From positions 1-64,000 of the forward strand of contig JALNQF010000018.1 of assembly GCA_028456385.1 (NCBI GenBank): 64,000 nt of DNA, in the 5' to 3' direction. The DNA comes from Ophiosphaerella korrae. Taxonomy: Eukaryota > Ascomycota > Dothideomycetes > Pleosporales > Phaeosphaeriaceae. The notes under the pieces are model-generated. The model saw nothing but the letters and a program-made list of their open reading frames with translations, was not told the origin of the DNA and did not search any database. Position 1 is the first letter of the stretch, and each line of letters starts with the position of its first letter. Made by a program: the position numbers and the translations under genes. Positions 1-12,450 of this stretch are shown here, piece by piece.

Positions 1-1115
<1,115 letters not shown>

Positions 1116-3652
1116 TTACTTATCCTGCACAGTAGTTGCCTCTAGCTCTTTGGTGGTCGGCGTATGCGTTCCCGACTCCGCCATCTTCTCGCCTTCCACG
1201 ACCTGCATAGGCTTTCCACAGCGGCTGCGCTTGCCCGTAAGATCGGCCCACATGCCGCTAAAATTCCTAGCCAAGCTTTGCCTGCCCTCCCAAAGCGGGT
1301 AAACGCCGACGGCCAGGGACGAGCACATGAGCCAGATGATACCGACGATGACCCAACCAGAGAAGAAAGACTGACTGAAGATGTAGCCGGTGCCGTAGAG
1401 AGGCATGGGCCAGAGGACAAGGAGAACGATGGTCATGGTGGCGGTGGTTACCTTTGCGATTTTGGAGGCGCGGAAGAGCTTGGCTTGTTCCACGGCTTCG
1501 TCTTCGGCGGAGAGGGCGGTGTGGCGGCCAACGACGGCTTCGAGATCGAGATTTGCGGCTGCGGTGACGTCGGAGTCGTCGACGAGGCGGATTTTCTTCA
1601 TGGATTGCCAGTCATAATTATCTGCAGATCAATCAGCATATGGCGATTTAGAGACCAAGTCAAAAACATACCTATGCCAAATATCAGAGTCAGAATTGGG
1701 ATGAATATCATGGGCGAGAGTAGTGCGACGACGTTTCCGGCCAACATGGGATTATTGGCACCAGACGTGGCAACAGAAATGACTCCGTTGTTAAGCTTCG
1801 AAGTTGTAACCAACCATGCCGTGATACTGCAAATGAGGCCAAGAATAGGGCTCAAGGTAGCAGCCCAGAAATTCTGACCCTTCCACATCAAAGTCAAGGT
1901 AGCTGGAAGCACAGCAGAAGAAATGATGACGCCCATGAAAACATACAACCAACCCATACTAATCACAATCAGCGTGGAAATAAATCAAGACAGAGCCATC
2001 TTACCTGATACCAGCGTAGAACAATCCAGTTGAGAAAGCAGCCATCACAATACCCCAGCCAGCAACGCATGCGTGGGAAATATATACGAGACGCTTGCCG
2101 CTTGCCTGAGGGTTGACGTAGGTGCCGTAAATATCATAAGTCAGGATGGACGACACGGCAATGAGTTGAGCGGAAAAAGCGCTAGTGACAGCCATGAAGA
2201 CAATCAAAAGAGTCGCAACAGCGCCACCGGAGCCGAGAAGCGCAACTGCGGCATAAGGAAGCGTGAGGCCGGCGCTGATTGATGCCTCATCCATGGGCTT
2301 GGGGTAGGTAGGGAAGTGTACAGTGTTCTGAAGCGAAAGGGCAGCAAGACCCATTGTGGTTGCGCAAAGCCACTACGACGGATGTTAGTATGCGATAAAA
2401 CCAATTTCATGCTGAACTTACTGGAATTGCAAACCAACTAAGACCTCCAATAATGTCTGCCAAATATTAGTTCTACCATTACCAATCAGCCGAAAACGAG
2501 GCACTCACATCCAGGAAGCGCATGTACAGGGGATGCTGCAATAGCCTTGTTGTAGTCTATAAAAGGTTAGTTACAATCTAATCTACATGTCAAAGCCACC
2601 ACTTACATCCGTTATCCATGAAGACGGTACCAAAGTTACCAATGATATCTAGTAAGTTAGTAATAGGAAGATTAAATTCCATCGATATGAGTAAACTTAC
2701 TAATAACGAAGAAAATCGCGCCATCCTTGCTTCTCATCGTAAGATAGCTACCGCCGGCATTACCTTCCACAGGCGCATGCGCCGCAAGATCCGTAAGACG
2801 TTCATACACGGCCTTTGTAGATCCAAGTATAGTCCCACTTGCATAGGTCGTGAACGCAAATGTCAGGAGGATCACAAGCAAGATGACAGTGTGGACGTAA
2901 TCTGTGAGGAAAGTAGCCTTGATACCTCCGAACATGGTGTAAATGACGACACCCAATGGCAGGAGGAAGCAAGCTGCCGCAGTAGGGACACCAGTCAGAG
3001 ACGAGATGACGGCAGAGCCGCCGGTGAGCAACATGGCCGTGACCAGCGTGTTGGTGAACAGGCCAAACATGATGTAAACAAAATGTGTTGCGGTTCCGTA
3101 ACGGGCACGAACGGCCTCCAAGAACGTCTGGAGCTGTTAGACACGTATTGGTCGTACCCATTGAGTAAACGTACATGCGCATTTGGGGCTCTTCTCTTCA
3201 ATTCAATCGCAACAGTAGCAAACAGCAAGATCTGCACAGTAGCACCAGAAGCGTACCAAAATGGTCCAGAAACACCTAAACCAATGAGCTTTTACCAATA
3301 TTGTCAAGTAACAAAAAAAAACATACCGTATCGAAACGCAATCGACGAACTCTGTAGCAACGTCGCAGCCCAAGTCCAAGATGAAACAACGGCACTCGCA
3401 ACAAGGCCGGACTTTACAGTACGCCCGGCCGTAGAAAACATTTCCGATGTCTGCAATTCATTGTTGTACCGTTTCAGCACCCATGTTGTAAGAATCTGCA
3501 CAGTGTCAGCACGAATACCCATGCCCTTTCAATGTACTACTACCTACCATGCCAAGCGCGAACAAAAAGCCAATACCAAGCACAATGCCATAACCCCAGG
3601 CCTGGCCCAAGGGCGAGGCAGAAGGACCAGTTGGAGCAGGACCGCCAGCCAT
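1116..3652 (-). CDS. dur3: Urea permease, DUR3 type (sodium:solute symporter family)
   Basis: This is a plasma-membrane urea active transporter of the solute:sodium symporter family; fungal DUR3 proteins import urea and in some species polyamines. Ten exons fit GT-AG rules: 3652-3548, 3495-3327, 3275-3175, 3127-2701, 2648-2607, 2556-2509, 2456-2422, 2372-2005, 1958-1672 and 1621-1116. Together they give 695 residues in one frame, the usual DUR3 size. The start (MAGGPAPTG) lies just before the first membrane segment. Visible family signatures include the segment [15 protein letters not shown] followed by [14 protein letters not shown], and many hydrophobic helices. The cytosolic C-terminal tail after the last helix is hydrophilic. 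GATA-type motifs lie upstream, in line with nitrogen control. The protein is confidently assigned; individual small exons (42, 48 and 35 nt) are less certain. Confidence 0.9.
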
Positions 3653-3835
3653 AATGTGCCGTCAAATTGCACTTCAACGTTGAAGCGTGCGGAAAACGCA
3701 GCGGGCCCAGGATGTGCGGGCCCAACGAACATATCTATACCTCACGACTAGATGGCGCCCCCCGTTCCCCACACCACACGTGCAGCCACAATTGCTACGA
3801 GCAGGCACCTTTTTTTTCCAAGGCTATGTTCCCGC

Positions 3836-4207
3836 TTATCTGCGATTGTACCCAAGATGCATAACACAGCAAGATTCCATTCTGATAGGCTGCAGATAGT
3901 GCGACGTTGGAAAGAAAATCGAGTAACACCTGGGCCAAGATCCAATGGAAACCCCCCCCCCCCCTTGCAATCAGATTGCTTTGAAGCCTGTATTAGCAAC
4001 ATGGGGAAAACGCGTAGGGCGATTTTCTATCGCCTAGCTTGCCAGACGAAAAGCGGGATTTGCTCGCTTGCAGCTGATAAGGGACGACGGTCTAGAGCCG
4101 GCGGGCAGAGTGTGAAACGGAGGAAGCCGAATCGTTGGAAGATGGGCGTAGCAGGTGAAGGTTTGGGCGGGTTTTGGTGGGGTAAGGGCTGTTGGTGCAA
4201 CTGATAA
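3836..4207. promoter_or_regulatory. Cluster of GATA motifs upstream of dur3
   Basis: GATA-core motifs (GATAA or GATAG on either strand) occur at 3836-3840 (as TTATC), 3884-3888, 3895-3899, 4076-4080 and 4203-4207, within 560 bp of the urea permease start codon. AreA/NIT2-type GATA factors activate fungal urea transporter genes under nitrogen limitation. Binding here is inferred only; such short motifs also occur by chance. Confidence 0.4.
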
Positions 4208-4601
4208 GGGATCTGGGGCTGGGGCACCAATCAGAGTAAAGGCCGAATATCGGCTAAATTCCCACGTGAATGCATATCTCCGCGGTTGCTGTGATAGAAC
4301 AAGTCTTGGACTCAAGTGCTTCGACACACACGGGCAGAATTTTGGTGAGAGCTGAGTCTGCGTTTGGCGTTGCTTGGCGTTGCCGCGATGGAAAAAGCAA
4401 AAGAATGCAGCAGATATGGTCTTGTGGAAGCGTATACCACGCGCGTGGCATGGATGGTATACGAAGGGTGGGCAAGCGAGCTGGTGCCGTAGCTGAATTT
4501 CTTCTCTGTCGAATCGAGTCCAAGCAGATGCTGTAAGTTTAGCCGTGGTTCATAACCGATCGACGAATGACGAAGGTGAAGACAGTGTCGTTGAACCATC
4601 C
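4208..4601. other. Intergenic stretch between the dur3 promoter and the DUF1446 pseudogene
   Basis: No gene is supported. Short open frames on both strands lack domains and start context. The stretch probably holds the distal dur3 promoter and the 3' flank of the downstream pseudogene. Confidence 0.5.
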
Positions 4602-6539
4602 CTAAATCCTCCCCCTCGCCAAAAACCTAACCGGCACATCCACAACCCTAACTCTCAGATACTCCGCACAATTCTTTCCCAAAAAGTCCACACTCATCGT
4701 ACACCCCACCCCGCGATCCAAATGATCCCGTAGCAAAAAATGCACCGCCCTCAACCCCCCAAACTCCCACCGCTCAATCGCACCACCACCACCACCCCGG
4801 TCCTCATCCGCAAGCAAGTCGCGCATAAAGTCAACAGACAGTAGATTCCGTAGCCACGCATACTCATCCGCATACCGCACCCAAAACCCAACATTGCAAT
4901 CGGACCCCTTGTCGCCGGAGCGCGCGTGCACGACGGTGCCAAGGGGGGGCAAGGCATTGTTGCGCCAAAGGACGCGAGTGGCGTGGGACTCAGCGTGGCG
5001 GGGAGACTCGGTTGGCGGGGAGGATAGGTTTTGGTACTTGGTGGAAGCGGGATGGTGATGGATTTGCCGGTCGCAAGATGCACTTTGTGGTCGATGTCTG
5101 CCTGTGGCAGCAGCGCGACGAAGTACTCGAAGACGGGCTTGGGGAACGCCTGGCGGAGGTCGAGATGTGGGGTGGCGCCCGGGTACGCGCACTTGATGGG
5201 GTCGATACACGGTCTTACAAACTTGGCAGGCACGAGGTCTTCTGCTTAATGTGCTTGCGCGATGACACGGAAGGTGACTGTTGCGACGTTTTGCGAGGTA
5301 GGATTATCGGCGCAGGATCCTATGATTTGGAAGTCGAGGCGCGAGAAGGTGTGGATGTGGGGTGCCATCTGCTTGCGGATCTGCTGTTCGAGCATGCAGG
5401 CTTTGGCGGGGATGTCGAGGCCTGTGATAAACCAGTGCATTTCTGCCTGATAGAGGGGTTCTGCTGTGATGCCGATTTTGGTTGTTGGAGGGGGGGGGGG
5501 GGGGAGAGCGCCCTTGACGCCTCGAAGGGCGACGCGATTCGTAGAAAGCTGCTCGAAGTAGACGTCGTCCAAGACAGCCATGACATTCCGAATTGAAGTA
5601 CCAGGGTCCTTGGATTTCGTACAGGAATTGCGACGTGAAGGTGTTGACCGATACCTCACCCCCTGAACCCTCATTCTCCGTGACAACGACCTCGCCAGAC
5701 GCCGATATCTCTACAATAGGATAGCCAATGTTAGTCCGGTCCAAGCACTCCAGGTCCTTGAACCCGGTATAATTGCCGCCTGTGCTGTACGACGAACACT
5801 CGGACAAGTGCCCTGCAACAAATGCATTCGCAAGCTTGTCCAGGTCCGACCGCTGCCATCCATGCCACCAACACGCCGTCCCAATCACCGGACTAGCATC
5901 GCTCACACGCCCACAAACCACAATATCCGCGCCTTCTTCAAATGCTTTTGCAATCCCAATACCACCTAGATACGCTTGCGCATACATTGGCTCAAACCCC
6001 CCGCTCCCCAAGCTCCTCCCCCGTGCATATATTCTCAAACACCGCTCCCCGCTCCCGCGCAACAAGCACCTGCGGCAGCACCTCGTCACCCGGGATCCAT
6101 GCAACGCTAAGATCAAAGCCGCCGCTCAGCACCATGTCGGCTACTTCATTACGCAGCTTCTGCGTATCCGACGCCCCGGCATTGACCGCGACTTTGATCC
6201 GGTGCTGCGCAATGTGGGGGCAGCGCGGGCTTCAGGGCTTCCAGGAAGGTGGGCTCGTACGCGACGGGCTTGCCTGGTGCGCATCAGTAAGGCACGATGT
6301 GCACGTTGGCAGTGCGCGTACCGCTCGCTTTGGCGTGGGCGCGCCCCGTCATGTTGCCTTCGCTCATCCAGTCGCCGACCAGCACGTCGATCGGGCCGGT
6401 TGCGCAGTTGGACGCGAGGAGCGCCATTGCGGTGCGGCGGTCGGTTGTGGATCCTGAGCATCCTGGATACAGGTTGTTAGGGTTTGTGGCTTATCGGGTT
6501 GGCCATACCTGCAATTCGTATGGCTCGTTGGTGTGCCAT
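4602..6539 (-). pseudogene. Broken DUF1446 / AtuA-like gene
   Basis: The parts spell a DUF1446-family protein, related to bacterial AtuA of acyclic terpene utilisation; the fungal role is unknown. Exon 1 (6539-6509, MAHQRAIRIA) joins exon 2 at 6453, which carries GPIDVLVGDWMSEGN. A 48-nt intron (GTACGC to CAG with an ACTGAT branch site) would remove the TGA at 6284-6286. Later pieces are recognisable, such as FEPMYAQAYLGGIGIAKAF and VVHARSGDKGSDCNVGF, with a stop at 4602. They lie in different frames. There is one extra C in the run near 6220, one extra G in the run near 6003, one extra base near 5588, a missing base at the C7 run near 4945, and an in-frame TAA at 5246-5248. Three shifts sit at homopolymers, so sequencing error could explain some; the TAA and the number of lesions favour a pseudogene. 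Confidence 0.8.
5490..5504. repeat. G15 homopolymer inside the DUF1446 pseudogene
   Basis: Fifteen G bases (poly-C on the coding strand) encode a short proline run following GAL. Relatives, from memory, have about three prolines here, so the tract appears expanded by whole codons and does not itself shift the frame. Confidence 0.7.
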
Positions 6540-7057
6540 TGTGCTTGATCAAGGGGGGGGGTTGGCAAACTAACTGCCCTGGCAGATGGATACACAGTAG
6601 CTTTGGCATGATGCGATATGTGCACATAGTATGCCTCGGGATGCTGCGTCTTCGATCTATCTTGGAGTCGCTGCGGCGATGTCAGTTTAGGCCGAGGCGC
6701 GGGGAAACGACTATTACCAATGAAGTCTAGTGCCAAAATACCATGAGATTCACTTGCAACCTACCAACTACACGCTAATCGCATCGAGCATATTCTTTAT
6801 TGACAGATACACCAGCACAATTAGCAGGACGTATCCAAGCCAAGACTACCCGTATCGTCATCGTAGAAATATGTGCACAACCAGACGAACCAAACATGCA
6901 AGGTGCAATCCTTCTATCAAACCCTCAAGCACCACCACATTCCTCACACCACAGTGTAAATAAAATAAAATAAAAAAACTTAATTTTTGGCCATACACCA
7001 TCTACCGCCTCAAAACCCCTCCACTCAACCATCCATTCCCTTTCCAGCATCCTCTCC
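6540..7057. other. Intergenic: 3' flank of fimbrin and promoter of the DUF1446 pseudogene
   Basis: No gene supported. AT-rich (AATAA-like) repeats near 6956-6980 may belong to fimbrin 3' end formation, as fimbrin ends at 7058 reading leftward. Confidence 0.5.
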
Positions 7058-9112
7058 CTACGACCCCCCCATCTTTTCAAACGTACTCATCAAACTCCCA
7101 ATAAACGTCGTAATCAGCCTACTCTGCACCGCCACAATATCCTCCGGCACAAGCCAAATGGTAGCGCCCATCTTCCTCGCAATACTAATCGCCAGCTTGG
7201 CATTCTGGTAGCACTCGTCATCACCCCTGCCGCGGGCCACAAGATCGTAGTCGACGTACGCGGGCTTCATGCCGGCGAGGACGTCGAGCAAAAACACGGC
7301 GGAGGAAAGCGAGGAATCCTTGAACGAGCGGATGGGCGGTGAGGACCCCGTGCGCTGCGCCATGTCGTTGGCCCACTTGATCATGTCTGCGTCTGCGATG
7401 TCGCGCTTGCCGAGGCGCGCTGCGAGGCCGGATAGTGTCGCCACGATGTCGCGGCGCATGAGCTGCCAGACGAGACCGAGCGTAAGCGTGCGCTGACCGT
7501 CCGTAATATCCGCACCCTGAATGCCCGGCAGCGAGAACTGGACCTGTTTGCCGAGCTCGACGGCGTAGTTGGTATTTTCGAGGGCCTTGAAGCGCATGAG
7601 TTCCTGGCCTTCGCGCGGCTTGTTGACGTGGCGCCAGTTGACACTGTTGGGGATGACTTTGTCATAGGCTTGGAGGAGAACGGTGCCATCTTTGAGATCC
7701 TCGAAGAAGGATTGCACAACGGGTTTGACGTCCAGCGAGTTGAGCCAGAGGGTGAAGACGCGGGCTTCGCGTTCGCCTTCGGCATCAAAGTCTTCAATTT
7801 CGGCTTTTTCTTCTTCGGTGATGGGGTCGAGGCAGGGGTGCGTGTTGAAGAGGTTGGCTACGAAGGCGAGGTTGAGCTTGGGGTTTCCGGCAACGAGGGA
7901 AGTGGGCGTCAGGAATTTGCGGCAGTTCAGGGCGTCGGCGTTTTGGAGAACCATCTCGGCACGCTGGAGGAGGTCATTTTGCTGGAGTGCGGACCGCGAG
8001 CAGGTTTCGGGGGCCAGTTGATTGAGCAGAACGGTGTAGTTTTCTCCATCTTTGACGTCGGTCGAGAAGTTGGTAACACTACAGCGGTCAGTATTTGCTC
8101 TACATGATAAGGGGGTGTTTTTTTTTTTTTTTTTTTTTTTTTTTCCCACATACGTTCTATGCCACTTTGCGTTCTTCAAGTGGTAGTTGAACCAGCGCAA
8201 CAAGATCTGCTCAGGCGGCAATCGCAGGAACTGCTCCAGAGTCTCGCCGTCGTCTAGCAGCCGGTACAGCTCAGGGTGCAGTTTGATATCAATCTTGCCT
8301 AACAGACCTCTCCGAATGATCTGCCATATCAAGCCCAGAATCAAATGCTCTCTCACTTCGATAATGTCTCCACTACCAATATTTACAACCGAGCATCCAA
8401 TACCCTTGGCGGACTCAATGACGATGTTGTTGTTCTCGGTAAAGTGGAAGTTGTTGAGCTGCTTGATTTTCCGGCCGGGCTTGTTCAGCACACGCTCGTC
8501 GATGGTGTCGGGTACGCTGTCGTTGATGAGCTTGGAGAGCACAAGGCCGTCCTTGCACTGATCGAACATCTCAAAGGTATCAGTGGGAAAGGGCAGGCGG
8601 TCGCCAATATCTGCATCGCCAGCCAGCACGGCGTTGATATGGCGGGTGAACTCGGTGCGCTCATCCTCGTTGATGGTGTGGGTGACATTGGCGGAGGAGC
8701 CCTGGACCTGGATCCTGCCTCCTCCGCCTCCGCTGCCGATGCTGGGCCTGGACGCATGTCCGAGTCGTCCAGGCGTGGGAGGCGCGCTACCGGTGCCGCC
8801 GGTGTCAGCGCGGGGGCGGGTTGGGCCAGTGTGCATGCGCTGCTGGGCAGGCGAGGACTCGCGCAGTTTGGAGATGAGATCAACATAGTCGTCCAGCTCG
8901 ACGCGCCGCGAACTGTCCAGCTCCACCTCTTTTAGCGCCTGTCGCACGACATCGTACGGTTGGTGCTCCGACTGCTCCGTGGCCTTGATCACCGTCGCCT
9001 CGTCGAGGTAGCCCTTGTCGTCAATGTCAAGTTTGCGGAAGGCGTCTTGCAGGCCGAAGATCTCGCCCTGCTGGAATTGAGGGTATTTCTTCTGCAGCTT
9101 GATAATGTTCAT
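7058..9112 (-). CDS. SAC6: Fimbrin/plastin, actin-bundling protein
   Basis: Fimbrin cross-links actin filaments in endocytic patches and at hyphal tips. The start MNIIKLQKKYPQFQQ is chosen because the open frame further upstream is unlike fimbrin and crosses the TG repeat. Exons 9112-8154 and 8078-7058 give 659 residues, the family length. Order of domains: an N-terminal EF-hand-like region (residues about 1-80), a low-complexity linker rich in Gly/Pro/Ser, then four calponin-homology domains forming two actin-binding modules (about 140-385 and 410-650). Fimbrin signatures such as FHFTENNNIVIESAKGIGC and VNWRHVNKP are clear. The single intron (8079-8153) is 75 nt, contains a long poly-A tract on the coding strand and has no stop codon in frame. 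The gene is otherwise intact and conserved. Confidence 0.96.
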   Translation of the reverse strand: MNIIKLQKKYPQFQQGEIFGLQDAFRKLDIDDKGYLDEATVIKATEQSEHQPYDVVRQALKEVELDSSRRVELDDYVDLISKLRESSPAQQRMHTGPTRPRADTGGTGSAPPTPGRLGHASRPSIGSGGGGGRIQVQGSSANVTHTINEDERTEFTRHINAVLAGDADIGDRLPFPTDTFEMFDQCKDGLVLSKLINDSVPDTIDERVLNKPGRKIKQLNNFHFTENNNIVIESAKGIGCSVVNIGSGDIIEVREHLILGLIWQIIRRGLLGKIDIKLHPELYRLLDDGETLEQFLRLPPEQILLRWFNYHLKNAKWHRTYVGKKKKKKKKNTPLSCRANTDRCSVTNFSTDVKDGENYTVLLNQLAPETCSRSALQQNDLLQRAEMVLQNADALNCRKFLTPTSLVAGNPKLNLAFVANLFNTHPCLDPITEEEKAEIEDFDAEGEREARVFTLWLNSLDVKPVVQSFFEDLKDGTVLLQAYDKVIPNSVNWRHVNKPREGQELMRFKALENTNYAVELGKQVQFSLPGIQGADITDGQRTLTLGLVWQLMRRDIVATLSGLAARLGKRDIADADMIKWANDMAQRTGSSPPIRSFKDSSLSSAVFLLDVLAGMKPAYVDYDLVARGRGDDECYQNAKLAISIARKMGATIWLVPEDIVAVQSRLITTFIGSLMSTFEKMGGS
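8118..8144. repeat. Poly-T tract in the fimbrin intron
   Basis: An uninterrupted T run (poly-A on the coding strand) fills much of the single fimbrin intron. If the intron were retained, it would encode a lysine run without shifting the frame. Confidence 0.85.
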
Positions 9113-9125
9113 CGTGGCGTGTTGC

Positions 9126-9154
9126 GTGTGTATATGTGTGTGTGTGTGTGTGTG
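9126..9154. repeat. TG dinucleotide microsatellite in the fimbrin 5' leader
   Basis: A (TG)n tract with one TATA interruption lies immediately upstream of the fimbrin start codon, probably within the 5' UTR. Confidence 0.85.
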
Positions 9155-10330
9155 GCAGAAGGACTCTCGAGAAGAGAGCGAAGGAACAAATAGCAGCGGC
9201 AAAGTCTCTGCCTGGCTCAGCCTCGTACTGTGTTGCGCGTTCTGTCGGCTGGTCCTCTTGGTTTGGCTTACCCTGATGACGTGGGGGCAGCCCCGCCAAG
9301 TCGGGCATCGAGGGGCAACCTTGCTTACGTACGCAGCAGCCATCACGCATCACTCACTCAATTCATTCATTCATTCATTCAAAAAAAATAGCAATAGTAA
9401 AAAAGAGCTTTTGATTCCCTCATTATCTTCATAAGGTCCACATCGCCGGCTCGTCAAGTACACCTTCCGTTAAAAATAAACACTAAACCCTAGTGTGCAT
9501 GTCTTCTCACCAGACATGCCCTATAGCCTGCCGGCCAACTGTATGCTCAATGCAGCCCACTGGAGCCACCCAACGTGAAACAATAAAAAAAATAGCGGAA
9601 CGGCCTACAGGGGCTTCAGGGAGAGAAACAATACAAAAACTTTCCGCGAGCAAAGGCGCTCGCCAAAAGAGCAAACATCATCATGGCGCATGAGCATCCG
9701 TCTCCTTCATATACGCCTTCGTTTTCGTCAAACATATGTGCCGTTTCTTTCCAATCGAGAGAGTGTGGGTGCCTGGGATGCACTCCCTCCATGTCGAGGA
9801 CGAACTGCATGCCCACGGCCTTTGTTCGTTCCGCGTCATCATCGCCACGGCTATCGATACTTTCGCGAGGATAGCCAGGTGATTGTAGAAAGTACAAGAC
9901 CGTAAACTCGCAACATTAAGCAGGAGCGTCATGGGGCATCTGCAAGAAGGAGTCGTATGTCGTCGTCAAAACGCAAGGTCAAGCTTTAGTCCGCCCAGGA
10001 CTGCAAACCTAAGAAGCAAATAGTCGTTAAGGTCGTTAATTGTCCGGAGGTCCCGGAGTGCAGAGTGAACACAGGAAAGGGTAAGAGATAATAAACACAA
10101 GGAAAGGTCCCACCTCTACAGAAGCGGTGGATGAATCGGCTGGTTATGATGTTTCTGTTTCAATAATGGCCAGGTCCAAATAGGACGATGCGACGGTAGA
10201 ATGTTATCCGTGTCTCTGAAAAAAAAACGCTCGCTTGATGCTGCAAATCGATAGTATAGAGGTGCATTTGCCGTCTGAAGCAAATGTTGATTGGCAACAA
10301 AACCGCCGGATAATAAAAAGGGCTTCTTCG
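9155..10330. other. Fimbrin upstream region and stuA 3' flank; no gene seen
   Basis: It includes an (ATTC)n microsatellite at 9361-9380. Short frames on both strands around 9490-9930 are not conserved-looking. The part near 10330 is the likely 3' UTR of stuA. Confidence 0.5.
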
Positions 10331-12450
10331 TTACCTCCTAGCCCTTTGAGCATTCATCGTGTGCGCACGCTGGAGGCCAGGACTGGGATCTTGGGGATAG
10401 GCGCCGCCAACTGCGCCGCCTTCCATAGTTTTGCGTCGTTTCAAACCGCCCATATCGTCTCCCTGAACACTATCCGGGCGATATGGATCTTCGTCTTCGT
10501 CATCACGCCCTCGCTTTCCGGGTCCATTGACGCCATTTGCTGGGGGGTACCCTTGGCTCGAATATTGCGGCACACCGCCCGAACCAGGATAAGCATCATG
10601 GGCACCGTTGCCATTGGGAGCACCTCGAGGGTCGCTCATTACGTTATACAGGTTGCTAGATTGAGGTGCCTGGCGTTGGGGAGTCGGGTATCCCGAACCC
10701 CATTGAGCTTGGCCGGTTGCTGCTGTGCGGGGCGTCGCGCGCCCAGACCCGTTTTGGTGTGGAGATCCCGTCATCTCGGGGGAGAGATGGGGATGATCGG
10801 GATGGATAGCTCCAGCGGCCGCATTAGGGTTGTATGCATATGAACCGCGGTTTCCATTGTAAGTCGCGTTTGTATGTGTGTATTCAGTGTCGTGCTGCTC
10901 ATGGTCACCCTCAGATCCCGCGGGAACCGCTGCTACTGGATTGTTGGTTTGCTGCATCATGCCGTCGTTGGGTTTGACATCACCCTCGTCTGGTACTTCA
11001 CCTAAACGAGATGGTGGCGCCATTTCGGTTTTCGGATAGGGAGCGTCTGGGCGGTATCCCATCATTGGCTGCGCTTGAGGAGTATTGTATTGGCTAGGCT
11101 GGGATGGAGGTGCCGAGTACATTGGCCGCGATTGATCGTAGTTTTGAGTCGAACCGTAAGAAATAGCCTGTTGTACGGCTCCGGGAGGCGTGGTCGCGGG
11201 TGTGGTAGGCACAGAGCGCGCGTTGCTCAGGCCTGTATCAATAGAGAGAGGTTGGCTACCTTGAGAGTTTTGGACGTTTGCGCCGCTCCATTCGTAAGAA
11301 CTACCACCTTGGTTGCCCATGCCCATGATACTAGATGCGCTTGTGGGCGGTGTTGGGAACGTATGGGCTCGGTCGAGCCCAGGACGCCCAGACGAGGGGT
11401 GAGGCTGGATCGCGTGTGGAGGCTGCGACATAGCAGTACCAATCGGGTTGCTCATCGAGTGGTGATGATGCAGTGATGGGGGTTGAGAACTCGTTGGCCC
11501 TGTAAGGTATCGCTGAGTCTGCATAGGGTCAGGTCTCCGATTGCGGTCTACAGCAGCCATGGCAGCGCTTCCTACACTTGCCCTCGTCTGGTTTGAGGGA
11601 TGATAGAGCAGAGCTCCAATGTCATGAACGAAGAGCGGGTAGAGTTGCTCTGTGATCTTCTCCTTGTTTGCAAATTCGAGAGCACGTTCGAAAGGAATCC
11701 TGGAAAAAATCGTTAGTAGGATATAAATACAAGGAAGCGATGTGATGTTCCGCTTACCATACACCCTTCAGGTGCATAGGGCCAATCTTCACCACGTGTC
11801 GTGTCTTCTCACTCTTCAGAATACCATCTCTACGCCCTCGAGTCATACCAGCAACATTTAGTAGCTTGGTGCCATTAATCATATGGTTGTCTACAAACTG
11901 TTAACAAGGAGAGACAGTAGGGAGGAAGAGACTGTACTGACCTTCGCGACGGGCCACGCAGACTCCCTTTGCCTCAACCTGAAAACACAAGCTGCCTTCG
12001 TCTTCCCACAAAGTGGCAGTCACGCGAGGCTTCATCCCTGGTGGAGCAACCTGGCCTGTGTGGTCAAAACTATGTGTCTGATAGCTCTGTGCGCCTGATA
12101 ACGAAGGGGCTGGTCCACTCGAGGACATTGCTAATTTGGTGAGCATGATTTACCGCAAAAAAGCACGTGGTGTTTCAGGGCTTACCTGGCAATTGCAGAG
12201 TCGACGGCACCATGGCATTGTTCATGGATGAAGAGGCTGGTAGCTGAGAGGGAACACCATTAGGGTAACCATAGGAAGGATAAGCTGGTGGGGTAGGCCC
12301 ATATTGGTGTTGGCCGGGCTGCATCATTGAAGACTGTGGGGGATAGGCGTAGTGCGAGATGCCGGCAGGGGCAGCCGAGGCTGGTGCGTGTGCGGTTGCA
12401 GCAGCCATGTGGGGTGGATGCACGTCAGCATACGATTGCATATGGTTCAT
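10331..12450 (-). CDS. stuA: APSES transcription factor StuA
   Basis: StuA is a bHLH-like APSES DNA-binding regulator of conidiophore development, and of virulence and secondary metabolism in several fungi. Exons: 12450-12186, 12130-11942, 11890-11758 and 11699-10331, giving 651 residues. The APSES domain (about residues 120-230) is unmistakable: [20 protein letters not shown], then [20 protein letters not shown] and [16 protein letters not shown]. Flanks are Gln/Pro/Ser rich, and a basic nuclear-localisation patch (GLKRRKTM) lies near the C-terminus. The start [15 protein letters not shown] resembles, from memory, the annotated start of other pleosporalean StuA proteins. The frame stays open for a further 189 codons upstream (to 13017) without an ATG, so a longer form with an upstream exon is possible. 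The long region upstream is typical of stuA regulation in aspergilli. Confidence 0.93.

Noticed and set aside
2618..3751. 377-codon plus-strand frame
   Set aside because: It lies antisense to the urea permease exons and crosses their introns; the permease reading is clear.
6284..6286. TGA stop in the DUF1446 gene as a nonsense mutation
   Set aside because: A 48-nt GT-AG intron with a branch-like ACTGAT covers it and joins conserved sequence in phase, so it is not counted as a lesion.
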